Part shown: positions 1-7,552 of the stretch, piece by piece
How positions within the stretch are numbered: the first letter of the stretch is position 1
Layout: each line of letters starts with the position of its first letter
Origin: Verrucomicrobiota bacterium
GTDB taxonomy: Bacteria > Verrucomicrobiota > Verrucomicrobiia > Chthoniobacterales > Chthoniobacteraceae
Reading direction: 5' to 3'
NCBI GenBank assembly: GCA_009885995.1
Contig: VFJQ01000019.1
Coordinates: 1 to 64,000, forward strand
Length of the DNA: 64,000 nt
Made by a program: the position numbers and the translations under genes
The notes under the pieces: model-generated
What the model saw: only the letters and a program-made list of their open reading frames with translations
Told to the model about the DNA's origin: nothing
Database searches by the model: none

Positions 1-98
1 CAGCCTATCTGCTGGAGCCGGGCGATGCGGGGTATGTCGCGGATCCCACTTCGGCGTCTTTTCCGAAACCCAAACCCACCACCAAACGTAAATACAAA

Positions 99-1025
99 AT
101 GGCTAATCCCACCCCTGAATCCATCCCGGACCTGATCGCGGCAGGCGAAGACCTCTGCGATGGGCTCGACCAGCACGCGGTCGCGATCAACGTGAAGCAG
201 AACACCGCGGCGGCGACGCACGCGGACCTCAATGCGCTCAAGACCGCGCACAATCATTTCAATGCCGCGCAGGGCGCGCAGCCGGATGCTTACACGGCGC
301 TGCGGCTGGCGGATAGCAATGCGAAGGGGTTCATCGCGCTGTTCATCAAGGTCGCCTCGGCCACGCTCGGCGATACGTGGAGCGAGGCGTGGGTGGCGAC
401 GGGGTTGCCGGGCACGAACCTGAGCGTGCCGACGACGCAGGACAAACGCTTCACGGCGCTCGACGGGTTGAAGGCGTATCTGACGGCCAATCCGGGCATG
501 GAGGTCTCGACGCCGAAGATCACGGTGACGGCGGCGCTGGCGACGACGCTGCACACGGCGCTCTCCGCGGCGCGCAACGGGGTGGCAGCGGCGCTCGCGC
601 TGACGAAGGACAAGCTGATGCTACGCGAGGTGGCGGAGGCGGCGTTTCGCCTGCGCTACCGGGCGGTGATCAATGAACTCGAGGGCGGGCTGCTCGGGGA
701 TGAAGACCCGAAGTGGTATGACTTCGGGCTGAACCGGCCGGCCGATCCGTCCACGCCGGGGGTGCCGGGGGATGTGACGGCGACGGCGATCGGCGGCGGG
801 CGCGTGCTGGTGCAGGTCGGGTTTTCGCGCCGGGCGAATTCGCTCAATTTCTACAAGAAGGTCGTGGGCGTGGATGCGGAGTCGGTGAAGGTGATCAATA
901 CCGAGGGCACGCAGTATACGATCGAGAATCTGCCGGTCGGGGCGACGGTGGAGATCACGGTGACGGGGGTGAACGATGCGGGCGAGGGCGTGGCGAACGA
1001 TCCGGTGAGCGTGGTGGTGACGTGA
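99..1025 (+). CDS. Fibronectin type III domain protein, function unknown
   Basis: The 308-residue product has an Ala-rich, mostly helical N-terminal part (about residues 1-210) and a C-terminal beta-rich module (about 220-308) that reads as a fibronectin type III domain: it opens with PGVPGDVTATA, has a central YTIENLPVGATVEITV stretch and closes with VNDAGEG. No signal peptide or membrane segment is visible. The frame stays open upstream to the left edge of the window with plausible residues, so the true start may lie outside. ATG at 99 is chosen because MANPTPES looks like a natural N-terminus, but it has no clear Shine-Dalgarno sequence. I infer a structural or binding role; the helical part is not recognised. 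Confidence 0.75.
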   Translation: MANPTPESIPDLIAAGEDLCDGLDQHAVAINVKQNTAAATHADLNALKTAHNHFNAAQGAQPDAYTALRLADSNAKGFIALFIKVASATLGDTWSEAWVATGLPGTNLSVPTTQDKRFTALDGLKAYLTANPGMEVSTPKITVTAALATTLHTALSAARNGVAAALALTKDKLMLREVAEAAFRLRYRAVINELEGGLLGDEDPKWYDFGLNRPADPSTPGVPGDVTATAIGGGRVLVQVGFSRRANSLNFYKKVVGVDAESVKVINTEGTQYTIENLPVGATVEITVTGVNDAGEGVANDPVSVVVT

Positions 1026-1060
1026 GGCATTGCTGATTGGCGATTGCTGATTGCTGATTG
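1026..1060. repeat. Heptamer GATTGCT repeat tract
   Basis: Between the fibronectin gene and the nucleotidyltransferase lies a short tract built from GATTGCT-like 7-base units. Its reverse complement matches the tract at 49298-49332 almost base for base over about 35 bp, so this is a dispersed element rather than chance low complexity. Confidence 0.65.
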
Positions 1061-1104
1061 CCGGCGCCTTGACGCTGGGGCGATGGCTGGCAGCGTGCGG
1101 GCCC

Positions 1105-1827
1105 ATGTCTCTACCACTCGTCACACAAGCTGTCCTGCTCGCTGCGGGGAAGGGAACGCGGATGAAGGAGCTCACGAATGAGATCCCGAAACCGATGCTC
1201 GCGGTGCGCGGCAAGCCGATCCTCGGGCATATCGTCGAGGGCCTGCGCGCGGCGGGTGTGCGGCGGGTGCTGATCGTGGTGGGCTGGCGCGCGGAGGTGG
1301 TGCGGGAGCATTTCGGCGACGGCGCGGGCTATGGCTTGTCGGTCGAATACATCACGCAGGAGGTGCAGGACGGGACGGGGCGGGTGGTGGAGCTGGCGAA
1401 GGGGTTCGCGGGGGATGCGCCGTTCGTGCTGAGCTATGGGGATATCCTGATCGATCCGGCGAACTACGGGCGGCTGGTGGAGCTGGGGGATGCGGAGGCG
1501 TTCATCTCGGTGAAACACAATCCGGGGGAGATCGCGAAGGGCGGGGCGATCTTCGTGGATGCGGATTTTACCGTGACGGATGTGCGCGAGAAGCCGGGCC
1601 CGGGGGAGCCGACGAGCCCGTGGTATAACGCGGGCGTCTATACGTTCCGCCCGAGCATTTTCGCCTACACGGCGAAGCTGGAGAAATCGCCGCGCGGGGA
1701 ATACGAGCTGACGGATGCATTCCGCGCGCTGGCGCAGGAGACGGGGAAGGTGCGCGCGCTGGAGCTGAGCGGCGAGTGGGCCGATGTGCGCGACCCGGAG
1801 GTGCTGGCGGATTTGAACGCGCGCTAG
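1105..1827 (+). CDS. Sugar-1-phosphate nucleotidyltransferase
   Basis: The product (240 aa) is a GlmU-N/RmlA-type nucleotidyltransferase that activates a sugar-1-phosphate with an NTP. Near the N-terminus it has the nucleotide-binding signature LAAGKGTRM followed by EIPKPML, and later LSYGDILID and WYNAGVYTF, which fit the metal-binding and sugar-binding strands. The length fits a single catalytic domain with no hexapeptide acyltransferase tail. ATG 1105 (MSLPLVTQ) is preferred to the upstream ATG at 1051, because the extra 18 residues fall in the heptamer-repeat spacer. The gene converges on the minus-strand pilus-like cluster; the two stop codons share the palindrome CTAG at 1824-1827. The substrate cannot be told from sequence. 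Confidence 0.9.
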   Translation: MSLPLVTQAVLLAAGKGTRMKELTNEIPKPMLAVRGKPILGHIVEGLRAAGVRRVLIVVGWRAEVVREHFGDGAGYGLSVEYITQEVQDGTGRVVELAKGFAGDAPFVLSYGDILIDPANYGRLVELGDAEAFISVKHNPGEIAKGGAIFVDADFTVTDVREKPGPGEPTSPWYNAGVYTFRPSIFAYTAKLEKSPRGEYELTDAFRALAQETGKVRALELSGEWADVRDPEVLADLNAR

Positions 1828-2372
1828 CGCGTGAGCAGCGGCGTGGGAGTCGGCTTGGCCGGAGCCGGGGCGGGAGCGGGAGCGGGCATGGGGACGACGT
1901 CGCGGTCTTCGCTCAGCAGCGGCTGCTCCTCGGGCTTGCGCTCGTTCATTTCGAGCCGCCTGAGGGGGGAGGGATAGAGCTTGCTCTCGTATTGCAGCCA
2001 GACCTGGCCGTCGTCGATGCGATAGACGCGGACGCGGAGTGCGGCGGAGCCGCGGGGCATCCGGAGAAACTGACCTTCTTCGTAGGACTTGCCGTTGATG
2101 ACGGCGAGGGCGGGGTTGCCAAGGAGGATGCTGGTGACGCGGAAGGCGTCCACGCTGAAGTTCTCCTTGGTCACCACCACCTCCACTGAGCCGACTTCCT
2201 TTTTCACCCAGCCGATGGGGAGGAGCGGGGCGCGGGCTTTCTCGGGCGCGGCGAAGCTGGACTTGTTCTTGAGATGATACTGGGCGGGCGCAGCGGCGGG
2301 CTTGTCGGCCTCTTGTGCCGATGCCGGGAGGGCAGCGATGACGAGTAGGATCGTGGCGGCGAGGGTCTTCAT
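1824..2372 (-). CDS. Secreted protein, last gene of PilM-type cluster
   Basis: The 182-residue product starts with a clear signal peptide (MKTLAATILLVIAALPASA) and ends in a Pro-Ala repeat (PAPAPAPAPAKPTPTP), so it is probably periplasmic or envelope-attached. The middle part (about 45-150) is beta-rich and not recognised. Its ATG overlaps the stop of the upstream PilO-like gene as ATGA (2369-2372), indicating translational coupling. By position it corresponds to the small periplasmic partner found in PilMNO(P) assemblies, though no PilP signature can be read. Function is inferred from context only. Confidence 0.75.
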   Translation of the reverse strand: MKTLAATILLVIAALPASAQEADKPAAAPAQYHLKNKSSFAAPEKARAPLLPIGWVKKEVGSVEVVVTKENFSVDAFRVTSILLGNPALAVINGKSYEEGQFLRMPRGSAALRVRVYRIDDGQVWLQYESKLYPSPLRRLEMNERKPEEQPLLSEDRDVVPMPAPAPAPAPAKPTPTPLLTR

Positions 2373-2929
2373 TTCCTGACGATGCTGGACAGCGTGAGGA
2401 CCACATGTTGCCCGTCGGGTTCCTCGCGGAGGGCATCGACGCTCACGTTTTCGATCGAGACGAGTGGCTCCAAGTTTTCGAGGTCGGCCAGGGCCTTGCC
2501 GAAGGCGAACCACTCGACTTTGGGCAGGTCCAGGGCCCAGGAGAGCCGGCGGTAGCCCGGCAGGATCGGATGCGCGGTGTCGCTGTTCAGCCGGGTGGTG
2601 GCCTTATCGATGCCGCGGCTCTTGAAGAAGTCGGCGATGCGCGGGGGAAACCATGCGACGGGCGCGCCCTCGGGGATCATCGCATCGATCTGCACCAGCG
2701 TGGCCTTGGCGAGGGGCGCCTGCACGGAGACCTGGGTGTCGCGGGCCAATTGTGCCTTGGCCGCAGAGATCGCGGGTGCGAGGGCGGCGGTGCTCTTGAT
2801 TGTCGCCTTGTGGCGGGCTTGCAGTGGGAAGAGCAGCCATTGGAAGTAGCCGCACACAACTCCAACCCCAAGCAGGACGCCGAGGGCGATCTTCTGTATG
2901 TCTTCCTTGCCGAGTTTGATGTTGCTCAT
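2369..2929 (-). CDS. PilO-like inner-membrane assembly protein
   Basis: The 186-residue product has a short cytoplasmic N-terminus, one membrane segment at about residues 14-34 (LGVLLGVGVVCGYFQWLLF), an Ala/Lys-rich helical stretch likely to form a coiled coil (35-65), then a periplasmic alpha/beta domain. This is the layout of PilO/GspM proteins, which dimerise with PilN around the type IV pilus or type II secretion platform. It sits 5 bp after the PilN-like gene and overlaps the next gene by 4 bp. In Akkermansia the gene next to pilM (the Amuc_1100 locus) has similar layout and context; orthology is my inference. Confidence 0.7.
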   Translation of the reverse strand: MSNIKLGKEDIQKIALGVLLGVGVVCGYFQWLLFPLQARHKATIKSTAALAPAISAAKAQLARDTQVSVQAPLAKATLVQIDAMIPEGAPVAWFPPRIADFFKSRGIDKATTRLNSDTAHPILPGYRRLSWALDLPKVEWFAFGKALADLENLEPLVSIENVSVDALREEPDGQHVVLTLSSIVRK

Positions 2930-2934
2930 GGAAT

Positions 2935-3594
2935 TTAACCGCTCCTCCTGCGGGCGGCTCTGGAGGGAGGAGGAGTCGCGGGCGCCTCCTCGCCGGCCTG
3001 GAGGGTGAGGGAGATGCCGAAGATGGCCGTGGGGAGCGTCTTGCCATCGAGCGTGACGCTTGCCGGGCTCTCTTCGAGTTGGCGGAAGATGGCTGTCACG
3101 TTCCGATATTTCTTTCCAAAGGTCTCCACGAGCGACTGCCGCAAATCTTCCGCGACCCGGCGCGGATCGTCGCCGGCGGCGATGCCGTCGAAATTCATCG
3201 TCGTCTTCTTCACGGCTGCGCCCTGCACGCCGCCGCTCATCTTGGTGATTTGCACCTCACGGGGCACCACTTTCATGACTTCCCCCATCACGGGAGCCCA
3301 ATAGAATCGGTCCTCGATCGCTCGGACGAACTTCTCGCTGGTGTCGAACGTCTCCTTGAGATCCTTCTCGCGTTTCTCGGCTGCACGCGCCTGCGGATCG
3401 AGCTTGTCGAATTCGGCTTTGAGCAGGCTGTATTGGGAATTGGTGGCGGCAAATTTGCCCAGTTCCAGAAGATACAGCGCAGCGAAGACGCCGCAGATCG
3501 CGATGAGGATGTAGGCGGCGATCTTGAGCGGGTCGCGCCGGCTGGCGGCCTTCTGCGTCTCGATCTCGTGAAAAAGGTTAAGGTGCAGCGGCAT
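2935..3594 (-). CDS. PilN-like inner-membrane assembly protein
   Basis: The 219-residue product has an N-terminal cytoplasmic segment (MPLHLNLFHEIETQK), one membrane helix at about 25-47 (IAAYILIAICGVFAALYLLE), a coiled-coil-like Lys/Glu stretch (55-90) and a periplasmic ferredoxin-like domain. PilN proteins bind PilM through the short N-terminal peptide, and L-N-L-F here resembles that motif. The ATG at 3594 lies 5 bp after the pilM stop; the longer open frame upstream runs inside pilM and is rejected. The C-terminal tail is Pro/Arg-rich. Confidence 0.72.
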   Translation of the reverse strand: MPLHLNLFHEIETQKAASRRDPLKIAAYILIAICGVFAALYLLELGKFAATNSQYSLLKAEFDKLDPQARAAEKREKDLKETFDTSEKFVRAIEDRFYWAPVMGEVMKVVPREVQITKMSGGVQGAAVKKTTMNFDGIAAGDDPRRVAEDLRQSLVETFGKKYRNVTAIFRQLEESPASVTLDGKTLPTAIFGISLTLQAGEEAPATPPPSRAARRRSG

Positions 3595-3599
3595 GAGGG

Positions 3600-4625
3600 C
3601 TAGGCGTTGAGCAGTTCCGCGGCAGCACCGCAAGCGACGTGGAGATCGAACATATCCGCCGGAAAGCGTTCGCGCTGGCGCGTCGGGAGCGACACCTCGC
3701 ACGGATCGAATGGACTCCACGGCTCGCACGGGATGTGAAGCTCTTCGCCCATCACCTTCAGCAGCGCCGCCGACTTGGCAGGGCCGCCGCTGACGTAGAT
3801 CTTCGAGACGGTTTCCTCACGCCGCCCCTCGAAAAAGCCGATCGAACTGGTCACCTCGCGCGTGAGGTTCATCAACGCCACGCGCGCATTATCGAGCATC
3901 AACTCATCCTGTTGTTCGAGCGCGATGAGCACCGACTCACTCGGCTCGCCACTCATGGCCGAGAGGGTGTCGAGGATGGAATACCCACCGACATCGACCG
4001 AGCGCACGAGCACCAATTCACGCTTGGCCGCCAGCACCATCGTCGAGCCGAGGTAGCCGATATCGACGAGGAAAAAGCCCTGGGTCGCGAACGCATCCGG
4101 ATGCGAAAACTCGAAGGCATTAAAGAGGCTGACCGGTGCGAGTTGCAGCGTGCCTGCACCGGCGCCCGCCTCTTCGAGCACCGCCCGGACGTGATGAATC
4201 TCGCGGCGCGGCAGCCCCCCGACGAGGTATCGCTGCTTGCCAGGCTCCATTCTCTCGCTCGGTCCGACCTCGATCCGATCGCAGTCGAGCGCGAACTCGC
4301 GGCAATCCTGGTTGAGCAACATCCCGCCATTGAGCCGCAAGGCGTCGCGGAGGAACCCGGTCGGCATGTCGGGTTGGTCGATGACGCGGAGAATCGAGTC
4401 CGCGCTCGACACCGCCACGGCGAGCGCCTTGGCAGAGCCCATCTGCTTGAGCAAGTCGCGAACGATCGACCCGAGCGCGGCGCTATCGGCTGCACCGCCG
4501 TCGAGCAACTGCGTCGCGTAGTGCGTGATCGCAAAGCGATTGTCCCCGCGCCGCTGGAGTTGCAAGCACTTGATCGCATAGCGGCCGAGGTCGAGGCCGA
4601 TCACTGAATTCGGGGCTTTTGCCAT
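3600..4625 (-). CDS. pilM: PilM-like actin-fold ATPase
   Basis: The 341-residue product has the actin/FtsA-fold signatures of PilM: N-terminal phosphate-1 motif VIGLDLGRYAIK, a central FFLVDIGYLGSTMVL strand, and a C-terminal adenosine motif IYVSGGPAKSAALLKVM. PilM is cytoplasmic, binds ATP and docks to PilN under the inner membrane in type IV pilus and related machines. It is the second gene of a five-gene minus-strand cluster (4955 to 1824). No PilB/PilT ATPase, pilin or secretin lies next to it, so the machine it serves is unclear. Confidence in the family is high. Confidence 0.88.
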   Translation of the reverse strand: MAKAPNSVIGLDLGRYAIKCLQLQRRGDNRFAITHYATQLLDGGAADSAALGSIVRDLLKQMGSAKALAVAVSSADSILRVIDQPDMPTGFLRDALRLNGGMLLNQDCREFALDCDRIEVGPSERMEPGKQRYLVGGLPRREIHHVRAVLEEAGAGAGTLQLAPVSLFNAFEFSHPDAFATQGFFLVDIGYLGSTMVLAAKRELVLVRSVDVGGYSILDTLSAMSGEPSESVLIALEQQDELMLDNARVALMNLTREVTSSIGFFEGRREETVSKIYVSGGPAKSAALLKVMGEELHIPCEPWSPFDPCEVSLPTRQRERFPADMFDLHVACGAAAELLNA

Positions 4626-4664
4626 GTGGGAAGCGCGACAAAGCAGCCGATATGCCGGTGCGTG

Positions 4665-4955
4665 TCAACGTCCCTGATTTCTCGCTCGCGGCGGCTCCTG
4701 CTCACCGGGCGGCGGGACCGCCGGGAGTTTGCGCTGTGGCAGATCCGCGATCCTCTGTTGCAGAAACAAGAGTGCGATCATCGCACCAATGACGATGAGC
4801 AATACTGCGGCGAGCGCGATCATGCTCCGACTGCGGGACGTTCCGCGTCGGCGCGCCCGCACGGCGGAAATCTGAACATCGAGCAACTTGAGCAGTTGCT
4901 CTGGCGTCGGCTCGGTCGATTTGCTTGGCTGAGGGTTTTCTGACATGTCTGGCAT
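4665..4955 (-). CDS. Small single-pass membrane protein heading the PilM cluster
   Basis: The 96-residue product has a charged N-terminus, an amphipathic stretch (PTPEQLLKLLDVQISAVRA), an Arg-rich segment, one membrane helix at about 50-72 (MIALAAVLLIVIGAMIALLF) and a Pro-rich tail. ATG 4955 is chosen because GGAGAG lies about 6 bases upstream; ATG 4946, three codons further in, is the alternative. Either start collides with the divergent CPBP gene: the ATGs at 4945 (plus) and 4946 (minus) share the tetramer CATG. Function unknown; probably an accessory of the pilus-like complex. Confidence 0.65.
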   Translation of the reverse strand: MPDMSENPQPSKSTEPTPEQLLKLLDVQISAVRARRRGTSRSRSMIALAAVLLIVIGAMIALLFLQQRIADLPQRKLPAVPPPGEQEPPRARNQGR

Positions 4956-5634
4956 CAGCGCCTCTCCACTCGCAAAAGCGTATCTTGGGCCATTCCTCGC
5001 CTTCGTGGGGTTGCTCCTGCTCGGCGAGATGGTCGCCCATTTCGGCGAGGGCTCAGCCGCGTGGTATATCGATGAACCGAAATACTGGGTCTTCCCGCTG
5101 CAAACCGTCGTGTGCGGCGCGCTGCTCGTGTGGTGGTGGAAAAAATATGAGTTCGCATGGAGCCGCGGATGGTGGCTCGGGATTGTCGCGGGTGTCATCG
5201 CATTAGGCGTCTGGGTGGCGCCACAGGAATGCTTCGGTGCCGAGCGCCGCGTCGGAGGATTCGATCTGTGGTTCTTCGGCGGCGGCGCAGCGTTCAAATG
5301 GAACGCCGCGCTGCGAGTCATCCGCCTCGTCATCGTCGTGCCGCTTCTCGAGGAGATCTTCTGGCGCGGCTTCCTCCTGCGGCACTTGATTCAGGATCCG
5401 TTCGATCAAGTGCCCCTCGGCGCGCGCTCGTGGCGGGCCTTCGTATGGGTCGCGGGGCTGTTCGCCCTGGCCCACTGGGGCCCCGACTTCTGGCCCGCGC
5501 TCATCACCGGCGCGCTCTACAATGCCGTCGCCTTCACCACGCGCTCCCTCGGCGCCTGCGTCTTCGCCCATGCCACAACGAACCTCCTCCTCGGCATCTA
5601 CCTTTTTCGCACCCAGCAATGGGGATTCTGGTGA
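4945..5634 (+). CDS. CPBP-family intramembrane protease (CAAX-protease related)
   Basis: The 229-residue integral membrane protein has several hydrophobic helices and the CPBP/Abi motifs: EEIFWRGFLLR (the Glu-Glu-x3-Arg motif), then FALAHWGPD and FAHATTNLLLGIYL, whose histidines complete the metal site. The size and the closing IYLFRTQQWGFW resemble the CAAX prenyl protease-related proteins that accompany exosortase systems; no exosortase gene is in view. It is transcribed divergently from the PilM cluster with overlapping start codons. GAGG ten bases upstream of ATG 4945 could serve as ribosome-binding site. Substrate unknown. Confidence 0.85.
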   Translation: MSGISASPLAKAYLGPFLAFVGLLLLGEMVAHFGEGSAAWYIDEPKYWVFPLQTVVCGALLVWWWKKYEFAWSRGWWLGIVAGVIALGVWVAPQECFGAERRVGGFDLWFFGGGAAFKWNAALRVIRLVIVVPLLEEIFWRGFLLRHLIQDPFDQVPLGARSWRAFVWVAGLFALAHWGPDFWPALITGALYNAVAFTTRSLGACVFAHATTNLLLGIYLFRTQQWGFW

Positions 5635-5664
5635 GCGGCAAATCTTCTGCTACCCTCGACCGCC

Positions 5665-5835
5665 ATGCTCCAACAATCCTTCATGCAGAAGTTCATGCTC
5701 ATGGTCATCTCCGGCTTCGCCGCCGCGTGTTTGGTCTGGGTCTTCCGGCACATCGTGCAGCAAGCCTTTTGGGAAACCGGCGAGGGATGGAAGGAATCCC
5801 TCTACAGCAAGCCGGGCGAAAAAGGGAAGCGCTAA
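5665..5835 (+). CDS. Small single-pass membrane peptide
   Basis: A 56-codon frame (MLQQSFMQKFMLMVISGF...) has one membrane helix at about residues 9-27, followed by a basic and aromatic tail (WETGEGWKESLY) ending in KPGEKGKR. It lies 30 bp after the CPBP protease and 36 bp before nadE on the same strand, so it fits an operon position. An alternative start is the internal Met at codon 7. Nothing is recognised in databases from memory; the hydrophobic/basic organisation suggests a genuine small membrane protein. Confidence 0.5.
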   Translation: MLQQSFMQKFMLMVISGFAAACLVWVFRHIVQQAFWETGEGWKESLYSKPGEKGKR

Positions 5836-5871
5836 ACTGCGCCGCCGTGGCGTAGAGCGTAGCGCCCGCCC

Positions 5872-7506
5872 ATGAAAATCGGCCTCGCTCAAATCAACAC
5901 CACCGTCGGCGACCTCGCCGGCAACCATCGCAAGATCGTCGCCGCCTATCGCGCCTTGGTCGAGCAAGGTGCCGAGCTCGTCCTCACGCCCGAGCTCGCC
6001 GTCACCGGCTACCCGCCGCAGGATCTGCTCTTCAAGTCGCGCTTCGTCCCGCTCAACCTCGCCGCCCTCGAGACCCTGCAAGGAGAAGTCGGCGACGTGC
6101 CGCTCCTCGCCGGCTACGTGGACACGAATGCCGGCCCCGGTCAGCCTTTTCAAAATGCCGCCGCCCTGCTCCAGCGCGGCCAGCCGATGCGGAAGTTCTT
6201 CAAGTCGCTGTTGCCGACCTACGATGTTTTCGACGAAGACCGTTACTTCGAGCCCGCGCACGCGACGAGCGTCGTCGAGATCGCCGGCGTGAAGTGCGGC
6301 GTCACGATCTGCGAAGACATCTGGACCGAGAAATACCTGCCGCGTCGGCTCTACGGCAGCACGCCGATCGACTCGCTCATCGGGCAAGGCGCGCAACTCC
6401 TGCTCAACCTCAGCGCCTCGCCCTTCGCCATCGGCAAGCCGCAGCGCCGCGCCGAAATGCTCAGCGCCGTCGCCGCGCAGCACCACGTGCCGATCGTCTA
6501 TTGCAACGCCGTCGGCGGAAACGACCAGCTCGTCTTCGACGGCAACTCGCTCGCCATCGGCGCCGACGGTTCGCTGCGCGCAAAGCTCGCCGCCTTCTCC
6601 GAGGAACTCGCCGTCATCGATACCGACCTCGGCGCGCCGATCACCACCGACCTCACCTTCCAAGGCGAAGCCGCCGAACTCCACGACGCGCTCGTGCTCG
6701 GCCTGCGCGACTACCTTCACAAGTGCGGCTTCAAGTCCGCCGTGCTCGGCCTCAGTGGCGGCATCGACAGCGCTGTCGTCGCGTGCCTCGCCGCGGAGGC
6801 GCTCGGCCCGGAGAATGTCACCGGCGTCACGATGCCCACTCAATATTCCAGCCGCGGCAGCATCGACGACTCGCGCCAGCTCGCCGCCGTTCTCGGCATC
6901 CGCTTTCTCGAGATCCCGATCCAGCCCGCCTTCGACGCCGTGCGCGCGCAACTCGGCGATGTCTTCGCCGGCCTGCCCGAGGACACGACCGAGGAAAACA
7001 TCCAGCCCCGCCTGCGCGGCCTCACGCTCATGGCGCTCTCGAACAAATTCGGCCACCTCGTGCTGAGCACCGGCAACAAAAGCGAACTCGCCGTCGGCTA
7101 CTGCACGCTCTACGGCGACATGTGCGGCGGCCTCTCGGTCATCAGCGACGTGCCGAAAGTGATGGTCTATCGCCTCGCCGAATACATCAACCGCGACCGC
7201 GAGATCATCCCGCGCGCCACGATCGAAAAGCCGCCGAGCGCCGAGCTCAAGCCCGACCAGCGCGACCAGGACACGCTCCCGCCTTACGAAATCCTCGACC
7301 CGATCCTGCAGCTCTACGTCGAGGAACAACTCAGCGTCGCCGAGATCCTCACGCATGGCTTCGAGGAGAAAACCGTCCGCTGGGTGCAGCGCCGCGTGGA
7401 CCTGAACGAATACAAACGCGCTCAAGCCGTGCCCGGCCTCAAAGTCACCAGCCGCGCCTTCGGCGTCGGCCGCCGGATGCCCGTCGCGCAGCGTTTCGTC
7501 GAGTAG
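5872..7506 (+). CDS. nadE: Glutamine-dependent NAD+ synthetase
   Basis: The 544-residue product carries both domains of the glutamine-dependent enzyme, which converts nicotinic acid adenine dinucleotide to NAD+ with ATP and glutamine. The nitrilase-fold glutaminase (1-265) has Glu41 in LTPELAVTGYPP, the Lys in FFKSLLPTYD and the nucleophile Cys in GVTICEDIW. The synthetase domain has the PP-loop LGLSGGIDSAVVACLA near residue 285 and LSTGNKSELAVGYCTLYGD further on. Length and order are normal for the family. Start ATG 5872 places the N-terminus exactly at the usual KIGLAQIN. Confidence 0.97.
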   Translation: MKIGLAQINTTVGDLAGNHRKIVAAYRALVEQGAELVLTPELAVTGYPPQDLLFKSRFVPLNLAALETLQGEVGDVPLLAGYVDTNAGPGQPFQNAAALLQRGQPMRKFFKSLLPTYDVFDEDRYFEPAHATSVVEIAGVKCGVTICEDIWTEKYLPRRLYGSTPIDSLIGQGAQLLLNLSASPFAIGKPQRRAEMLSAVAAQHHVPIVYCNAVGGNDQLVFDGNSLAIGADGSLRAKLAAFSEELAVIDTDLGAPITTDLTFQGEAAELHDALVLGLRDYLHKCGFKSAVLGLSGGIDSAVVACLAAEALGPENVTGVTMPTQYSSRGSIDDSRQLAAVLGIRFLEIPIQPAFDAVRAQLGDVFAGLPEDTTEENIQPRLRGLTLMALSNKFGHLVLSTGNKSELAVGYCTLYGDMCGGLSVISDVPKVMVYRLAEYINRDREIIPRATIEKPPSAELKPDQRDQDTLPPYEILDPILQLYVEEQLSVAEILTHGFEEKTVRWVQRRVDLNEYKRAQAVPGLKVTSRAFGVGRRMPVAQRFVE

Positions 7507-7552
7507 GTCGCATTGGACTTATTTGTTTCAACTGTCTAAGCAAGAGGCCCCG

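Noticed and set aside
5650-7425. Long open frame antisense to nadE (591 codons)
   Set aside because: It is a GC-rich shadow of a perfectly conserved NAD synthetase; its translation is repetitive in Glu/Asp/Val/Ala with no motif.
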